A stretch of 64,000 bases of DNA from an uncultured Prevotella sp. (GCA_905236455.1 CAJOPT010000097.1:1-64000), one strand, 5' to 3'; numbered from the stretch's first letter, positions 45,623-53,801 are shown. Notes: generated by a model from the sequence alone, not told the origin. A program made the numbers and translations.

Positions 45623-45767
45623 TATCTTTGCAAAAGAAAAGTGCAGATTCTTGATTGATGTCTCACCAACGACAGCTTGTCAATATATGTGAATTGAATT
45701 GGTTTCCCTTAAACTGTCTGCTGTGCGAGAATTTCAATCATCCCTGCACTTTTCGTTTGCAAAGATA
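45623..45767. repeat. 145-bp imperfect palindrome with convergent promoter boxes
   Basis: The left arm 45623-45646 and the right arm 45744-45767 are 24-base inverted repeats with one mismatch. Partial pairing continues inwards (TGATTGA, TCTC and GACAG words), so the whole segment can fold. Each arm begins with TATCTTTG reading inwards: plus strand at 45623-45630 (TTTG 21 bases upstream) and minus strand at 45767-45760 (ATTG about 20 bases upstream). The arms thus carry face-to-face -7 boxes, with the -33 boxes outside. Confidence 0.7.
45637..45760 (+). ncRNA. candidate small RNA complementary to the imelysin leader
   Basis: A plus-strand transcript from the 45623 promoter would start near 45637. 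Its ends (GAAAAGTGCAG and CTGCACTTTTC) pair, giving a closed panhandle of about 120 bases. It contains ATGTGAATTGAATTGGTT at 45687-45704. The reverse complement of the identical word at 44113-44130 lies at -33 to -16 of the imelysin mRNA. An RNA-RNA pairing over the ribosome-binding region is therefore possible. No classical terminator is seen after the stem, so the transcript may also continue into the hemerythrin gene. Confidence 0.25.
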
Positions 45768-45833
45768 GACTGAAATATTCAATGTCGCAATACTCATAAA
45801 TTGGTAATAAGGGAAAAATACCTACTTATTATT

Positions 45834-45865
45834 ATTGCACAGTTGGTGATTTTTTATTTATTTTG
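45834..45865 (+). promoter_or_regulatory. proximal promoter of the hemerythrin-LuxR gene
   Basis: ATTG (45834-45837), 20 bases, TTATTTTG (45858-45865), one mismatch from TAnnTTTG. Leader about 26 bases to ATG 45897. With the operon promoter, palindrome and operator it accounts for the 410-bp intergenic gap. Confidence 0.5.
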
Positions 45866-45896
45866 CATGCGTAACTGATGTTTAATAGGTGATAAG

Positions 45897-46853
45897 ATGA
45901 AAAATCAGAAAATGTATGAGGCGGATGACAAGATGATTTCTATTATCCGTGATAATTACGATATTCTTCAAGGGTTGGGGTGCTTCGGCATTAACTTGGG
46001 GTTTGGCGACAAGACCGTACGTGAGGTATGTGAGGATCAAAACGTTGATACATATACATTCTTGGCTGTTGTCAATTTCACCATTAATGGGTATAAAGAC
46101 CTTGATGATGCTGATAAGTTGTCTATTCCCACTTTGCTTCATTATTTGGAGGCAAGTCATGAGTATTTCCTGAATTTCAAATTGCCTCATATACGCAAAG
46201 AGCTGGAGGAGGCATTGGACGAGAAAGACAATTTGGCGCGTCTTATCATGAAGCTTTATGACGAATATGCGCACTCTATACAAAATCATATGAAATATGA
46301 GGAAAAGACAGTCTTTCCGTATGTTATTGCTTTGCAAGAAGGAAAGGCTGACGGTACGTATGATATAGATACATTTTCCAAGCATCATGGGCAGACCGAC
46401 GTGAAACTTCGGGAGCTGAAGAACATTATTTTGAAGTACCTTCCATCTGATCTCCTGCATAACAACAAATTGACAGCCGCTTTGTATAATATATATAATT
46501 GTGAGACATGGCTCGGTCAGCACGCAGAGGTTGAAGATCATATTTTCATCCCGGCTATCAGGAGGATGGAGCGGAAAATGAAACAAAGTGATGTCTCGGC
46601 AAAGATCTCTAATATGATCTACCAGAATCCTAATTCAAATGAAACACTTAGTGACCGCGAGAAAGATGTTGTAATATCTGTTGTTCAAGGAATGACGAAC
46701 AAGGAAATTGCTGACCATCTTTGTATTTCAATCAATACTGTTATCACACATCGTCGCAATATCGCACGTAAGTTGCAGATACATAGCCCCGCAGGGCTTA
46801 CTATTTATGCAATAGTTAACAATTTGGTTGACATTACATCTGTTAAATTATAA
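45897..46853 (+). CDS. RIC/hemerythrin-like sensor fused to a LuxR-type HTH
   Basis: A 318-residue regulator. Residues of about 20-60 (LQGLGCFGINLGFGDKTVRE) resemble the ScdA_N domain of RIC/YtfE iron-centre repair proteins. Residues 80-225 form a hemerythrin-like di-iron domain: H82, H131xxxE135, H163/H164 and H209xxxxD214 are plausible ligands. Residues 252-315 are a LuxR/FixJ-type HTH (LSDREKDVVISVVQGMTNKE, IADHLCISINTVITHRRNIA). Soluble. It is divergent from the heme/iron operon and upstream of nrdDG. It probably senses O2, NO or iron and controls the divergent operon; both are inference. Confidence 0.85.
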   Translation: MKNQKMYEADDKMISIIRDNYDILQGLGCFGINLGFGDKTVREVCEDQNVDTYTFLAVVNFTINGYKDLDDADKLSIPTLLHYLEASHEYFLNFKLPHIRKELEEALDEKDNLARLIMKLYDEYAHSIQNHMKYEEKTVFPYVIALQEGKADGTYDIDTFSKHHGQTDVKLRELKNIILKYLPSDLLHNNKLTAALYNIYNCETWLGQHAEVEDHIFIPAIRRMERKMKQSDVSAKISNMIYQNPNSNETLSDREKDVVISVVQGMTNKEIADHLCISINTVITHRRNIARKLQIHSPAGLTIYAIVNNLVDITSVKL

Positions 46854-46869
46854 AAAACTTTTCTTTTTC

Positions 46870-46984
46870 GGGCAACTTTTTATACATTTTTTGAATGGTT
46901 GTTAAAAAAATGTATTATCTTTGCAACTGGATTCGCTCTTCTTTTTGGAAAACTTCGTAGCGGCTTCTTTGGAAAAAGTTGCCC
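46870..46984. repeat. 12-bp inverted repeat flanking the nrdD promoter
   Basis: GGGCAACTTTTT (46870-46881) and AAAAAGTTGCCC (46973-46984) are perfect inverted copies, 91 bases apart, enclosing the nrdD promoter. The geometry resembles invertible promoters of Bacteroidales, but the arms are short and match no recombinase site I know. Confidence 0.5.
46890..46923 (+). promoter_or_regulatory. nrdD promoter
   Basis: TTTG (46890-46893), 22 bases, TATCTTTG (46916-46923). Leader about 114 bases, containing a repeated CTTCTTT(TT)GGAAAA word (near 46939 and 46965). No NrdR box is recognisable. Confidence 0.55.
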
Positions 46985-47042
46985 AAAACGGAAAACTTTT
47001 GAATGAACGGACTTGCTTAAGTTGACGAAATAAATAAAAGAT

Positions 47043-49169
47043 ATGGAAATTAAAAACTTTACTATTACCAAGCGCGACGGTTCGAAGGACCGTTTTTCTT
47101 TAGACAAGATTATGAACGCCATCTTAAAGGCGTTTGAAAGTGTTGAATACCCTATTGATTTGGGGTCTATCTCTAAGATACTCAGTCACTTGGATATTCA
47201 TGATGACATAAAGGTTGAGGATATCCAGAACCAAGTGGAAGAGGCTCTCATGCGCGAGGGATATTATAAGGTGGCTAAGTCTTTTATGCTTTATCGTCAG
47301 CAGCATTCTGAGGACAGGGAGACTCTTGCGAAGTTGCAATTTTTGTCAGACTATTGTGACGCGGCAAACGCGGCAACAGGTTCAAAGTATGATGCGAATG
47401 CAAATGTCGAGCATAAAAACATTGCAACATTGATAGGCGAGTTGCCTAAATCAAATTTTATCCGTCTTAACCGCAGACTTCTGACAGACCGTATAAAGAA
47501 GATGTATGGTAAAGAACTTGCGGATGAGTATATTGATAAGCTGACACATCATTTTATATATAAGAACGATGAGACCAGCCTCGCAAATTATTGTGCGTCT
47601 ATAACAATGTATCCGTGGCTGATTGGCGGAACAACCTCTATTGGTGGAAACTCTACAGCACCAACAAACCTAAAGAGTTTCTGTGGAGGTTTTGTTAATA
47701 TGGTCTTTATGGTGTCAAGTATGTTGTCGGGTGCTTGTGCGACACCAGAGTTCTTGATGTATATGAATTATTTTATCGGTTTGGAATATGGTAAAGACTA
47801 TTATAAGGATCCTGACCGTATAGTTGATTTGTCTTTGAAAAAGCGTTCTATAGATAAGGTTATTACCGATTGTTTTGAGCAGATTGTCTATACACTTAAC
47901 CAACCAACAGGAGCTCGTAACTATCAGGCCGTATTCTGGAATGTTGCCTATTACGACAAATATTACTTCCAAAGTCTCTTTGGAGAGTTCTTCTTCCCAG
48001 ATGGAAGTAAGCCGGATTGGGAAGGATTGTCGTGGCTTCAGAAGCGTTTTATGGTGTGGTTCAATAAAGAGCGTACCAAGACGATGTTGACATTCCCTGT
48101 TGAGACAATGGCTTTATTGACAAAAGACGGTGAATGTATGGATAAGGAATGGGGAGACTTTACCGCAAAGATGTATGCGGAAGGCCATTCTTTCTTTACC
48201 TATATGAGTGATAACGCAGATTCGTTAAGCTCTTGCTGCCGTCTGCGTAATGAGATACAAGATAATGGGTTCAGCTACACTCTCGGTGCCGGTGGTGTGT
48301 CAACAGGCTCAAAGAGTGTACTTACCATAAATCTGAACCGTTGTATTCAGTATGCGGTTAATCATAAGATAGACTACAAGGAATATCTCGCAAAGGTCAT
48401 TGATCTTTGCCATAAAGTGCAACTTGCCTATAATGAGAATTTGAAGGAGTTTCAGGAGCATGGCATGCTTCCATTGTTTGATGCAGGGTATATAAATATT
48501 TCGCGTCAGTATCTTACAATTGGCATTAACGGCTTGGTTGAGGCTGCTGAATTCATGGGGCTGAGCATTACTCCTAATGATGAATACCTGCATTTTGTTC
48601 AAGGCGTATTGGGTATTATTGAGGAATACAACAGGAAATATCGCACAAAGGATGTCCTGTTCAATTGCGAGATGATTCCTGCAGAGAATGTCGGTGTAAA
48701 ACATGCTAAGTGGGATAGGGAAGACGGATACTTTGTGCCACGTGACTGTTACAATAGCTATTTCTATGTCGTTGAGGACGACTCTTTGACTATCATTGAT
48801 AAGTTCAAGCTACATGGCGCACCTTATATTGAGCACTTGACAGGCGGTTCCGCCCTACACATGAACTTAGAGGAGCATCTTTCCCAACAGCAATATGCAC
48901 AGTTGTTAAAAGTTGCAGCAAAGGAAGGCTGTAATTACTTTACATTCAATATTCCTAATACTATCTGCAATGACTGTGGGACGATAGACAAGCGATATTT
49001 GCATGAGTGTCCTCATTGCCATTCGAAGAATGTGGATTACTTGACACGCATTATCGGTTATCTTAAGCGAGTTAGTAATTTCTCACAGCCACGTCAGGAA
49101 GAGGCAAGTCGTAGATATTATGCGACACAACAGAAGTTTGTGGTGGCTGCAGAAAAGCAGGAAGCTTGA
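47043..49169 (+). CDS. nrdD: anaerobic ribonucleoside-triphosphate reductase
   Basis: NrdD (708 residues) is the class III, glycyl-radical ribonucleotide reductase that makes dNTPs without oxygen. The N-terminal ATP-cone is residues of about 3-95 (FTITKRDGSKDRFSLDKIMN). The zinc site is CNDCGTIDKRYLHECPHCHS, and the glycyl-radical loop is in LTRIIGYLKRVSNFSQPRQE, with Gly as the radical residue. It is followed 3 bases later by its activase. The enzyme is oxygen-sensitive, in keeping with an anaerobe. Confidence 0.96.
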   Translation: MEIKNFTITKRDGSKDRFSLDKIMNAILKAFESVEYPIDLGSISKILSHLDIHDDIKVEDIQNQVEEALMREGYYKVAKSFMLYRQQHSEDRETLAKLQFLSDYCDAANAATGSKYDANANVEHKNIATLIGELPKSNFIRLNRRLLTDRIKKMYGKELADEYIDKLTHHFIYKNDETSLANYCASITMYPWLIGGTTSIGGNSTAPTNLKSFCGGFVNMVFMVSSMLSGACATPEFLMYMNYFIGLEYGKDYYKDPDRIVDLSLKKRSIDKVITDCFEQIVYTLNQPTGARNYQAVFWNVAYYDKYYFQSLFGEFFFPDGSKPDWEGLSWLQKRFMVWFNKERTKTMLTFPVETMALLTKDGECMDKEWGDFTAKMYAEGHSFFTYMSDNADSLSSCCRLRNEIQDNGFSYTLGAGGVSTGSKSVLTINLNRCIQYAVNHKIDYKEYLAKVIDLCHKVQLAYNENLKEFQEHGMLPLFDAGYINISRQYLTIGINGLVEAAEFMGLSITPNDEYLHFVQGVLGIIEEYNRKYRTKDVLFNCEMIPAENVGVKHAKWDREDGYFVPRDCYNSYFYVVEDDSLTIIDKFKLHGAPYIEHLTGGSALHMNLEEHLSQQQYAQLLKVAAKEGCNYFTFNIPNTICNDCGTIDKRYLHECPHCHSKNVDYLTRIIGYLKRVSNFSQPRQEEASRRYYATQQKFVVAAEKQEA

Positions 49170-49172
49170 CGG

Positions 49173-49640
49173 ATGCTGAAATACGTAAATACTGGAATAG
49201 TCTTTCAGGAAATACCGGACGAGGTGACACTGGCAATTAATATTTCTAATTGCCCGTGTCATTGTCCTGGTTGTCACAGCCATTATTTGTGGGAGGATAT
49301 TGGACTCCCTCTTAATACAGATGCAATTGATCATTTTGTGAGTGATTTCGGAAACGACATCACTTGTTTTTGTTTTATGGGGGGCGACAGTGATCCTTCT
49401 GGCGTAAACCTTCTGGCACAATATATCCATGAGGAGTATCCTGAATTTAAAGTAGGGTGGTATAGCGGTCGCTTACGTATACCATCTATAATAAATAAGG
49501 TTGATTTTGATTATATAAAAGTAGGACCTTATATCAGACATCTGGGACCTTTGAAGAGTCCTACAACCAACCAACGGCTTTACAAACGTATGGAGAACGG
49601 TGATTTTCGGGATATAACATATCGTTTCTGGAGAAATTAG
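49173..49640 (+). CDS. nrdG: anaerobic ribonucleotide reductase activating protein
   Basis: NrdG (155 residues) is the radical-SAM enzyme that installs the glycyl radical on NrdD. The [4Fe-4S] motif is NCPCHCPGCHS (CX3CX2C). A further FCFMGGDSDPSGV segment fits the SAM-binding region. Start is ATG 49173, 3 bases after nrdD. It converges on queH with a 5-base gap. Confidence 0.94.
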   Translation: MLKYVNTGIVFQEIPDEVTLAINISNCPCHCPGCHSHYLWEDIGLPLNTDAIDHFVSDFGNDITCFCFMGGDSDPSGVNLLAQYIHEEYPEFKVGWYSGRLRIPSIINKVDFDYIKVGPYIRHLGPLKSPTTNQRLYKRMENGDFRDITYRFWRN

Positions 49641-49645
49641 TTACC

Positions 49646-50350
49646 TCATCTTCGCATGCTATATTCGCATCCGCAATACTGTTGATTATAGAAATTATAT
49701 TCCTTAAGCAGTTGGTTGCGTCGGTCGGAGAGTCCACCCTTACGCCAGTTTTGTGCCCAGAAGATGGTACCTGGCACATCAGCCTGCGCAGTCAATCCCG
49801 CATGCGTAATCTGGTCAATACTCTTCCATCGTGATGATGCCAATGTCGTCGTGAAATAGGTTAGTCCCAGTTCACGTGCTTTTTTTGCTGTGGCTGTCAA
49901 ACGTAGGCGGAAGCACAGCTCGCAACGTCTTCCCCTTTCCGGCTCCTGTTCCATGCCACAAGACTGGTGCCCTTGGCGACAGTCTGTTGGACCTTGTTTT
50001 ATCAGTCCCCCGCCGCTGACGAGGGACTGGTGCCCTTGGCGACAGTCTGTTGGACCTTGTTTATATGTCTCTTGCCACAGGCGGGAGATCTGTCGCAGCC
50101 AATCCTGATGATTGTAATCACCGTCAATCCATTGGATTCCCAAACTGTCAGCATGTCTCTTACTTTCCTCTTTTCTGATGGTATATTCCTCTATCGGATA
50201 TATATTCGGATTGAAATAGAATATAGTAGGACGGATATCGTTTGCTAACATCCATTCTACTATGGCAGATGAACATGGAGCGCAACAGGCATGGAGAAGA
50301 ACCTCGCTGATTCCTTCCGGAGGTTGTATGGGACACCTTTTCTTTTTCAT
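49646..50350 (-). CDS. queH: epoxyqueuosine reductase QueH with in-frame repeat insertion
   Basis: QueH (234 residues) reduces epoxyqueuosine to queuosine in tRNA. Conserved Cys are in LLHACCAPCSSAIVEW and GRRCELCFRLRL, with FNPNIYPIEEY early on. Residues of about 95-132 are an insertion absent from typical relatives, made of two KQGPTDCRQGHQS units separated by LVSGGGLI; normally the protein passes straight from the WL...L region to EPERGRRC. The insertion is 63-base periodic DNA and keeps the frame. It lies away from the Cys motifs, so the enzyme may still work. Confidence 0.85.
   Translation of the reverse strand: MKKKRCPIQPPEGISEVLLHACCAPCSSAIVEWMLANDIRPTIFYFNPNIYPIEEYTIRKEESKRHADSLGIQWIDGDYNHQDWLRQISRLWQETYKQGPTDCRQGHQSLVSGGGLIKQGPTDCRQGHQSCGMEQEPERGRRCELCFRLRLTATAKKARELGLTYFTTTLASSRWKSIDQITHAGLTAQADVPGTIFWAQNWRKGGLSDRRNQLLKEYNFYNQQYCGCEYSMRR
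49962..50062. repeat. 38-bp direct repeat inside queH
   Basis: Bases 49962-49999 and 50025-50062 are identical; the period of 63 bases is 21 codons. Between them AGTCCC (50003-50008) and GGGACT (50023-50028) can form a hairpin, so the inserted sequence resembles an intergenic palindromic repeat that has landed in a coding region. Confidence 0.8.
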
Positions 50351-50364
50351 ACTTTTGCCTTGTT

Positions 50365-52746
50365 TCAGGATTCTGTAATGAGGTGTACATCCTGTTGTGG
50401 GAAAGGTATTTCAATACCGTGCTCATTCAGCGTGCGATATACCGTATCCATAATATCGCTTACAACATATATCTGTTTGACGGCATCAACCCAGCACAAT
50501 ACCTTGAAATTGATACTGCTGTCACCAAATTCTGTAAATATTACTCTTACTTGTTTCTCCGGATCCAACAGTGGGTGGTGCAGCTGATTAAGGGCTTTCT
50601 CAACGTAGCCAATAACCTCCTTGGTATTACATCCATAGGCAACACCGAATGGTATTGTAGAAAGTACGAATCCATGATTCTTGGTCAGGTTCTTGTAATT
50701 CTTGGTGAAGAGCTGAGAATTGGTGAAGGCAATAACAGAGCCGTCAATGGCTTCCAACATTGTAGATGTATAGCTTATGGAGCTAACCTTACCTTTAATA
50801 CCCTCGAGTTCAATCCAGTCACCTACTTTTACTCGTCCTGCCATTAGTGATATTCCATAATATATGTTTTCCAAAATATCCTTCATCGCAAAACCGATAC
50901 CGGTAGAGAGACCTCCTGAAATAACGACAAGCCATGTGTTGCTGACATGGAGGATTCCCATGCTGATGAGGAACCAGAGTCCCCATACCAATACCTGAAG
51001 CACATTGACGAACATCACAGACCGCGACTCGGCTGTTGACTCATCTTTTTTGCGGAGGTACTGTTTTACTAATGCCTTACTGGTGTGGTTGATGTAGTTG
51101 AATATCAGATATAGCACGGCAACTTGAGATAATCCAAAGATGCTGATCTTAATATATGGAGTGTCGATGAAATGGGTCTTAAACATATCCCAGGTGAGAC
51201 TGCTCAGGTTGAAAACATCTGCAGCCCAATATACAGACAGTAGGAAAGAGTATACTACGAGGGCAGGCAGAAGTACGTAATATATGAGTCGGAAGAACCA
51301 AACCTCAGTGATCTGCTTCTCATGCATTTTATTCCGCTTGCGGTATTCGTTCAACCAATCTTTTATGCAAGCAAGTGTTAGTAAACATGTCATCTGCATA
51401 ATCCACCAGATCAGCAGTTGAACGGATAGGAGTGTGTATCCGAGCCATGATGAGACTGTTGATACAATAAAAACCAATAATGATGTGTACGTAAGATACA
51501 CGTCGTACTTTGGTACATTCTTATTTTGCCGTTTAATGACACTCCATTGCCATAGTGTGCATATCAGAAGTATTGGTGGCAGTAGCACATCGACAATATC
51601 GGTAGGGATGAGCACAATTCTGAATGCTATGACCAGAAATCCCACAACTATCAGTGGAGAGTATATGCGGAAAGCACTTTTAATCTGATTGGCGTCGACA
51701 CGCAGAAGCAATGAGATAAGGATGACAGCCAGCAACCATGAGTATTCTATAAGCAGACCACTTGCCATGATAAGGAAGTTCTGCTGGAAAGTCAAGCGGA
51801 TGATTCCTAAGATGATTGCCAGCGTCACGACGCTTGTCGCAAGTGTGATACAAGTCCGTTTTGCCATATACTTCTCATACCATGTGGATATGTTGGAGTT
51901 TTTGAGCTTCTCGGCTTTCCTCAGTAGTCTGGTCATAATGAAACGGAAGGCAATGAAGTTCAGCAGGATGGAAATGATTCCATAGACGGTAAGGATGCCG
52001 AATAATCCCAGGATCCATTTCGAATCCCATTGCGATTTCACCATGTCAGTGGGGGTGTATTTCTCAGCAATAGCAGACCGTGCCTCCAGAAGTTTCCAGT
52101 TCATCTGACTTAATATCTTCAGGTAGTTTGTTCCACCGTTACGGAAAATATTGGTCTGTATCTCCTGATAACGTTTATTGGCATAGTCATTGAGACTTTT
52201 TAGGCGTCGTTCTGTCATTTCATACCACACCATGTTTTCCTGGAGCGACTCATTGGAGTCTTTAAGCATTCGCCTGATATTGACAGCTAAGGTGAGACAC
52301 ACGTTCCTGTCAATCTTTGCCTGTTCTGTCAGACGCATGGTTGGCATCTTGCTCAGCACGTCAATCAGTGAGTCATATCTGGCAATGTCAGAGCTGCTCC
52401 TGTTAACAAACTGCTTGAACGGAGCTATCTCACGCTGGAATTCATTATATTGTTCCGTTGCCTCATGACAAGCATAGGTCAAGTCAAAGACATAGTCGGT
52501 TTTCTGGGAATAGAGCATCAGTGAGTTCTGGGAAGAACGCCCCATGATATCACGAAGAGTGTTCAGGACATGTTCGCTGCGCATCTTGGAACCCAATAAC
52601 CGGTCCTGCTGCTCACGATGGTAGGTTGTCAGCTCATGTCGAAGTACAGCTAATGACGAGTTGATGTCTTTTTCCTTGAGTACTGCGTGTGCTGGCATAA
52701 TCATCATGATAAGTAATGCCAGAATGAGGAGTTTCTTATTATTCAT
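50365..52746 (-). CDS. MscS-family mechanosensitive channel, large form
   Basis: About 793 residues from ATG 52746 (MNNKKLLILALLIMMIMPAH, a signal peptide); the frame is open to 52884 but the promoter lies at 52779-52809. The N-terminal 250 residues are a periplasmic helical region, followed by about ten membrane segments and a C-terminal MscS domain: GGLSTGIGFAMKDILENIYY, then VKVGDWIELEGIKGKVSSIS in the beta domain and a soluble cage. The layout is like MscK/YbdG-type large channels, which open on osmotic downshock. It is immediately upstream of queH on the same strand (14 bases). Confidence 0.88.
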   Translation of the reverse strand: MNNKKLLILALLIMMIMPAHAVLKEKDINSSLAVLRHELTTYHREQQDRLLGSKMRSEHVLNTLRDIMGRSSQNSLMLYSQKTDYVFDLTYACHEATEQYNEFQREIAPFKQFVNRSSSDIARYDSLIDVLSKMPTMRLTEQAKIDRNVCLTLAVNIRRMLKDSNESLQENMVWYEMTERRLKSLNDYANKRYQEIQTNIFRNGGTNYLKILSQMNWKLLEARSAIAEKYTPTDMVKSQWDSKWILGLFGILTVYGIISILLNFIAFRFIMTRLLRKAEKLKNSNISTWYEKYMAKRTCITLATSVVTLAIILGIIRLTFQQNFLIMASGLLIEYSWLLAVILISLLLRVDANQIKSAFRIYSPLIVVGFLVIAFRIVLIPTDIVDVLLPPILLICTLWQWSVIKRQNKNVPKYDVYLTYTSLLVFIVSTVSSWLGYTLLSVQLLIWWIMQMTCLLTLACIKDWLNEYRKRNKMHEKQITEVWFFRLIYYVLLPALVVYSFLLSVYWAADVFNLSSLTWDMFKTHFIDTPYIKISIFGLSQVAVLYLIFNYINHTSKALVKQYLRKKDESTAESRSVMFVNVLQVLVWGLWFLISMGILHVSNTWLVVISGGLSTGIGFAMKDILENIYYGISLMAGRVKVGDWIELEGIKGKVSSISYTSTMLEAIDGSVIAFTNSQLFTKNYKNLTKNHGFVLSTIPFGVAYGCNTKEVIGYVEKALNQLHHPLLDPEKQVRVIFTEFGDSSINFKVLCWVDAVKQIYVVSDIMDTVYRTLNEHGIEIPFPQQDVHLITES

Positions 52747-52778
52747 GTAATTTGTATTTCTTCGTATGTTTACGTTTG

Positions 52779-52809
52779 CAAAGATAATGCAAACCGAAGA
52801 CAATACAAA
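52779..52809 (-). promoter_or_regulatory. mscS-type gene promoter
   Basis: Minus strand TTTG (52809-52806), 19 bases, TATCTTTG (52786-52779); leader about 26 bases. Confidence 0.7.
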
Positions 52810-52886
52810 ATAAATCTTATTTATTTTTATTGTTGAGGTGCTGCTTATTTTATAAAAAGATAATGCAAACCGAAGACAATACAAAA
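52781..52886. repeat. 30-bp direct repeat of the channel-gene promoter
   Basis: Bases 52781-52810 and 52857-52886 are identical (period 76), each carrying the -33 TTTG and most of the -7 box on the minus strand. The distal copy reads TATCTTTT instead of TATCTTTG, so it is probably a weaker promoter. Confidence 0.8.
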
Positions 52887-52894
52887 AAAATATG

Positions 52895-52902
52895 TAACTT
52901 TG
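52895..52902 (+). promoter_or_regulatory. -7 box for the BadF-type kinase gene
   Basis: TAACTTTG, with transcription predicted near 52908 and ATG 52926 about 18 bases later. The -33 box would fall within the distal direct repeat. Confidence 0.5.
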
Positions 52903-52925
52903 TGACGCTTTTTAAGAAATAGACT

Positions 52926-53801
52926 ATGATGTATATAATTGCGGACAGTGGCAGTACTAAGACAGATTGGTGCGCTGTTGATAAAAATGATGGTTTAGTT
53001 AAGGTAAATGTACAAACATCTGGGATTAATCCTATTCATCAGAAGGACGAGGATATCCGTGTCGTGTTAGAGAAAGAGCTCTTGCCCGCATTAGGTGAAC
53101 AAGATATAGTCTTTAATGTGGATGAGGTGTTTTTCTATGGTGCCGGGTGCATCCCTGAAACACATTTGAGGATGAAAAGTCTTATAGGTAGTATATTTCC
53201 AGAAGATGTCAAGGTTGAGGTTGCCACGGACTTGTTGGGTGCTGCGCGTGCATTATGTGGTTGCACGGAGGGAATCGCATGTATCTTGGGAACAGGAGCA
53301 AATAGCTGCTTATATGATGGAAATGGAATAGTTGACAATGTGCCGCCATTAGGCTATATCCTTGGAGATGAGGGTAGTGGAGCGGTATTGGGAAAGCTTT
53401 TCTTGAATGCTTTACTGAAACGTGACTTGCCAAAAGAACTCGGAGACTTGTATTTTAAGGAAAGCGGTCTTACATATTCTGATATTATAGAGAATGTGTA
53501 TAGGAAACCTTTAGCTAACCGTTTTATGGCAGGAATTGCAAAGTTTATAGCGTGCCATAAAGACGATTTCCCCATGTTGTGTAATCTGGTTATGGACAAT
53601 TTCCATTCTTTCTTTAGGAAAAATGTTGTGAAGTATAAAACGTTAGAATCGGATTGTCCAGTGTCAGCGGTAGGTAGTATCGCCTGGTTTTTTAGGGAAG
53701 AGTTGCGAGAAGTTGCGACACTTGAAGGCTTTACTTTGGGTACAGTCTGTCGGGCTCCAATGGACGGCTTGATACGATTCCATCTGGGCGAAAATGTCTA
53801 A
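52926..53801 (+). CDS. BadF/BadG-type ATPase, likely amino-sugar kinase
   Basis: A 291-residue cytosolic ASKHA-fold protein of the BadF/BadG/BcrA family, whose members include N-acetylglucosamine kinases. ATP-binding motifs are IADSGSTKTDWCAV at the N-terminus, CILGTGANSCLYD in the middle and GYILGDEGSGAVLGK next to it. Length matches bacterial GlcNAc-kinase-like enzymes rather than the benzoyl-CoA reductase subunits. The substrate is a family-level guess. Confidence 0.85.
   Translation: MMYIIADSGSTKTDWCAVDKNDGLVKVNVQTSGINPIHQKDEDIRVVLEKELLPALGEQDIVFNVDEVFFYGAGCIPETHLRMKSLIGSIFPEDVKVEVATDLLGAARALCGCTEGIACILGTGANSCLYDGNGIVDNVPPLGYILGDEGSGAVLGKLFLNALLKRDLPKELGDLYFKESGLTYSDIIENVYRKPLANRFMAGIAKFIACHKDDFPMLCNLVMDNFHSFFRKNVVKYKTLESDCPVSAVGSIAWFFREELREVATLEGFTLGTVCRAPMDGLIRFHLGENV

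Noticed and set aside
45623-45767. Classical invertible promoter (phase-variable switch)
   Set aside because: The -7 boxes are inside the arms and the -33 boxes outside, so inverting the central 97 bases would leave both promoters unchanged.
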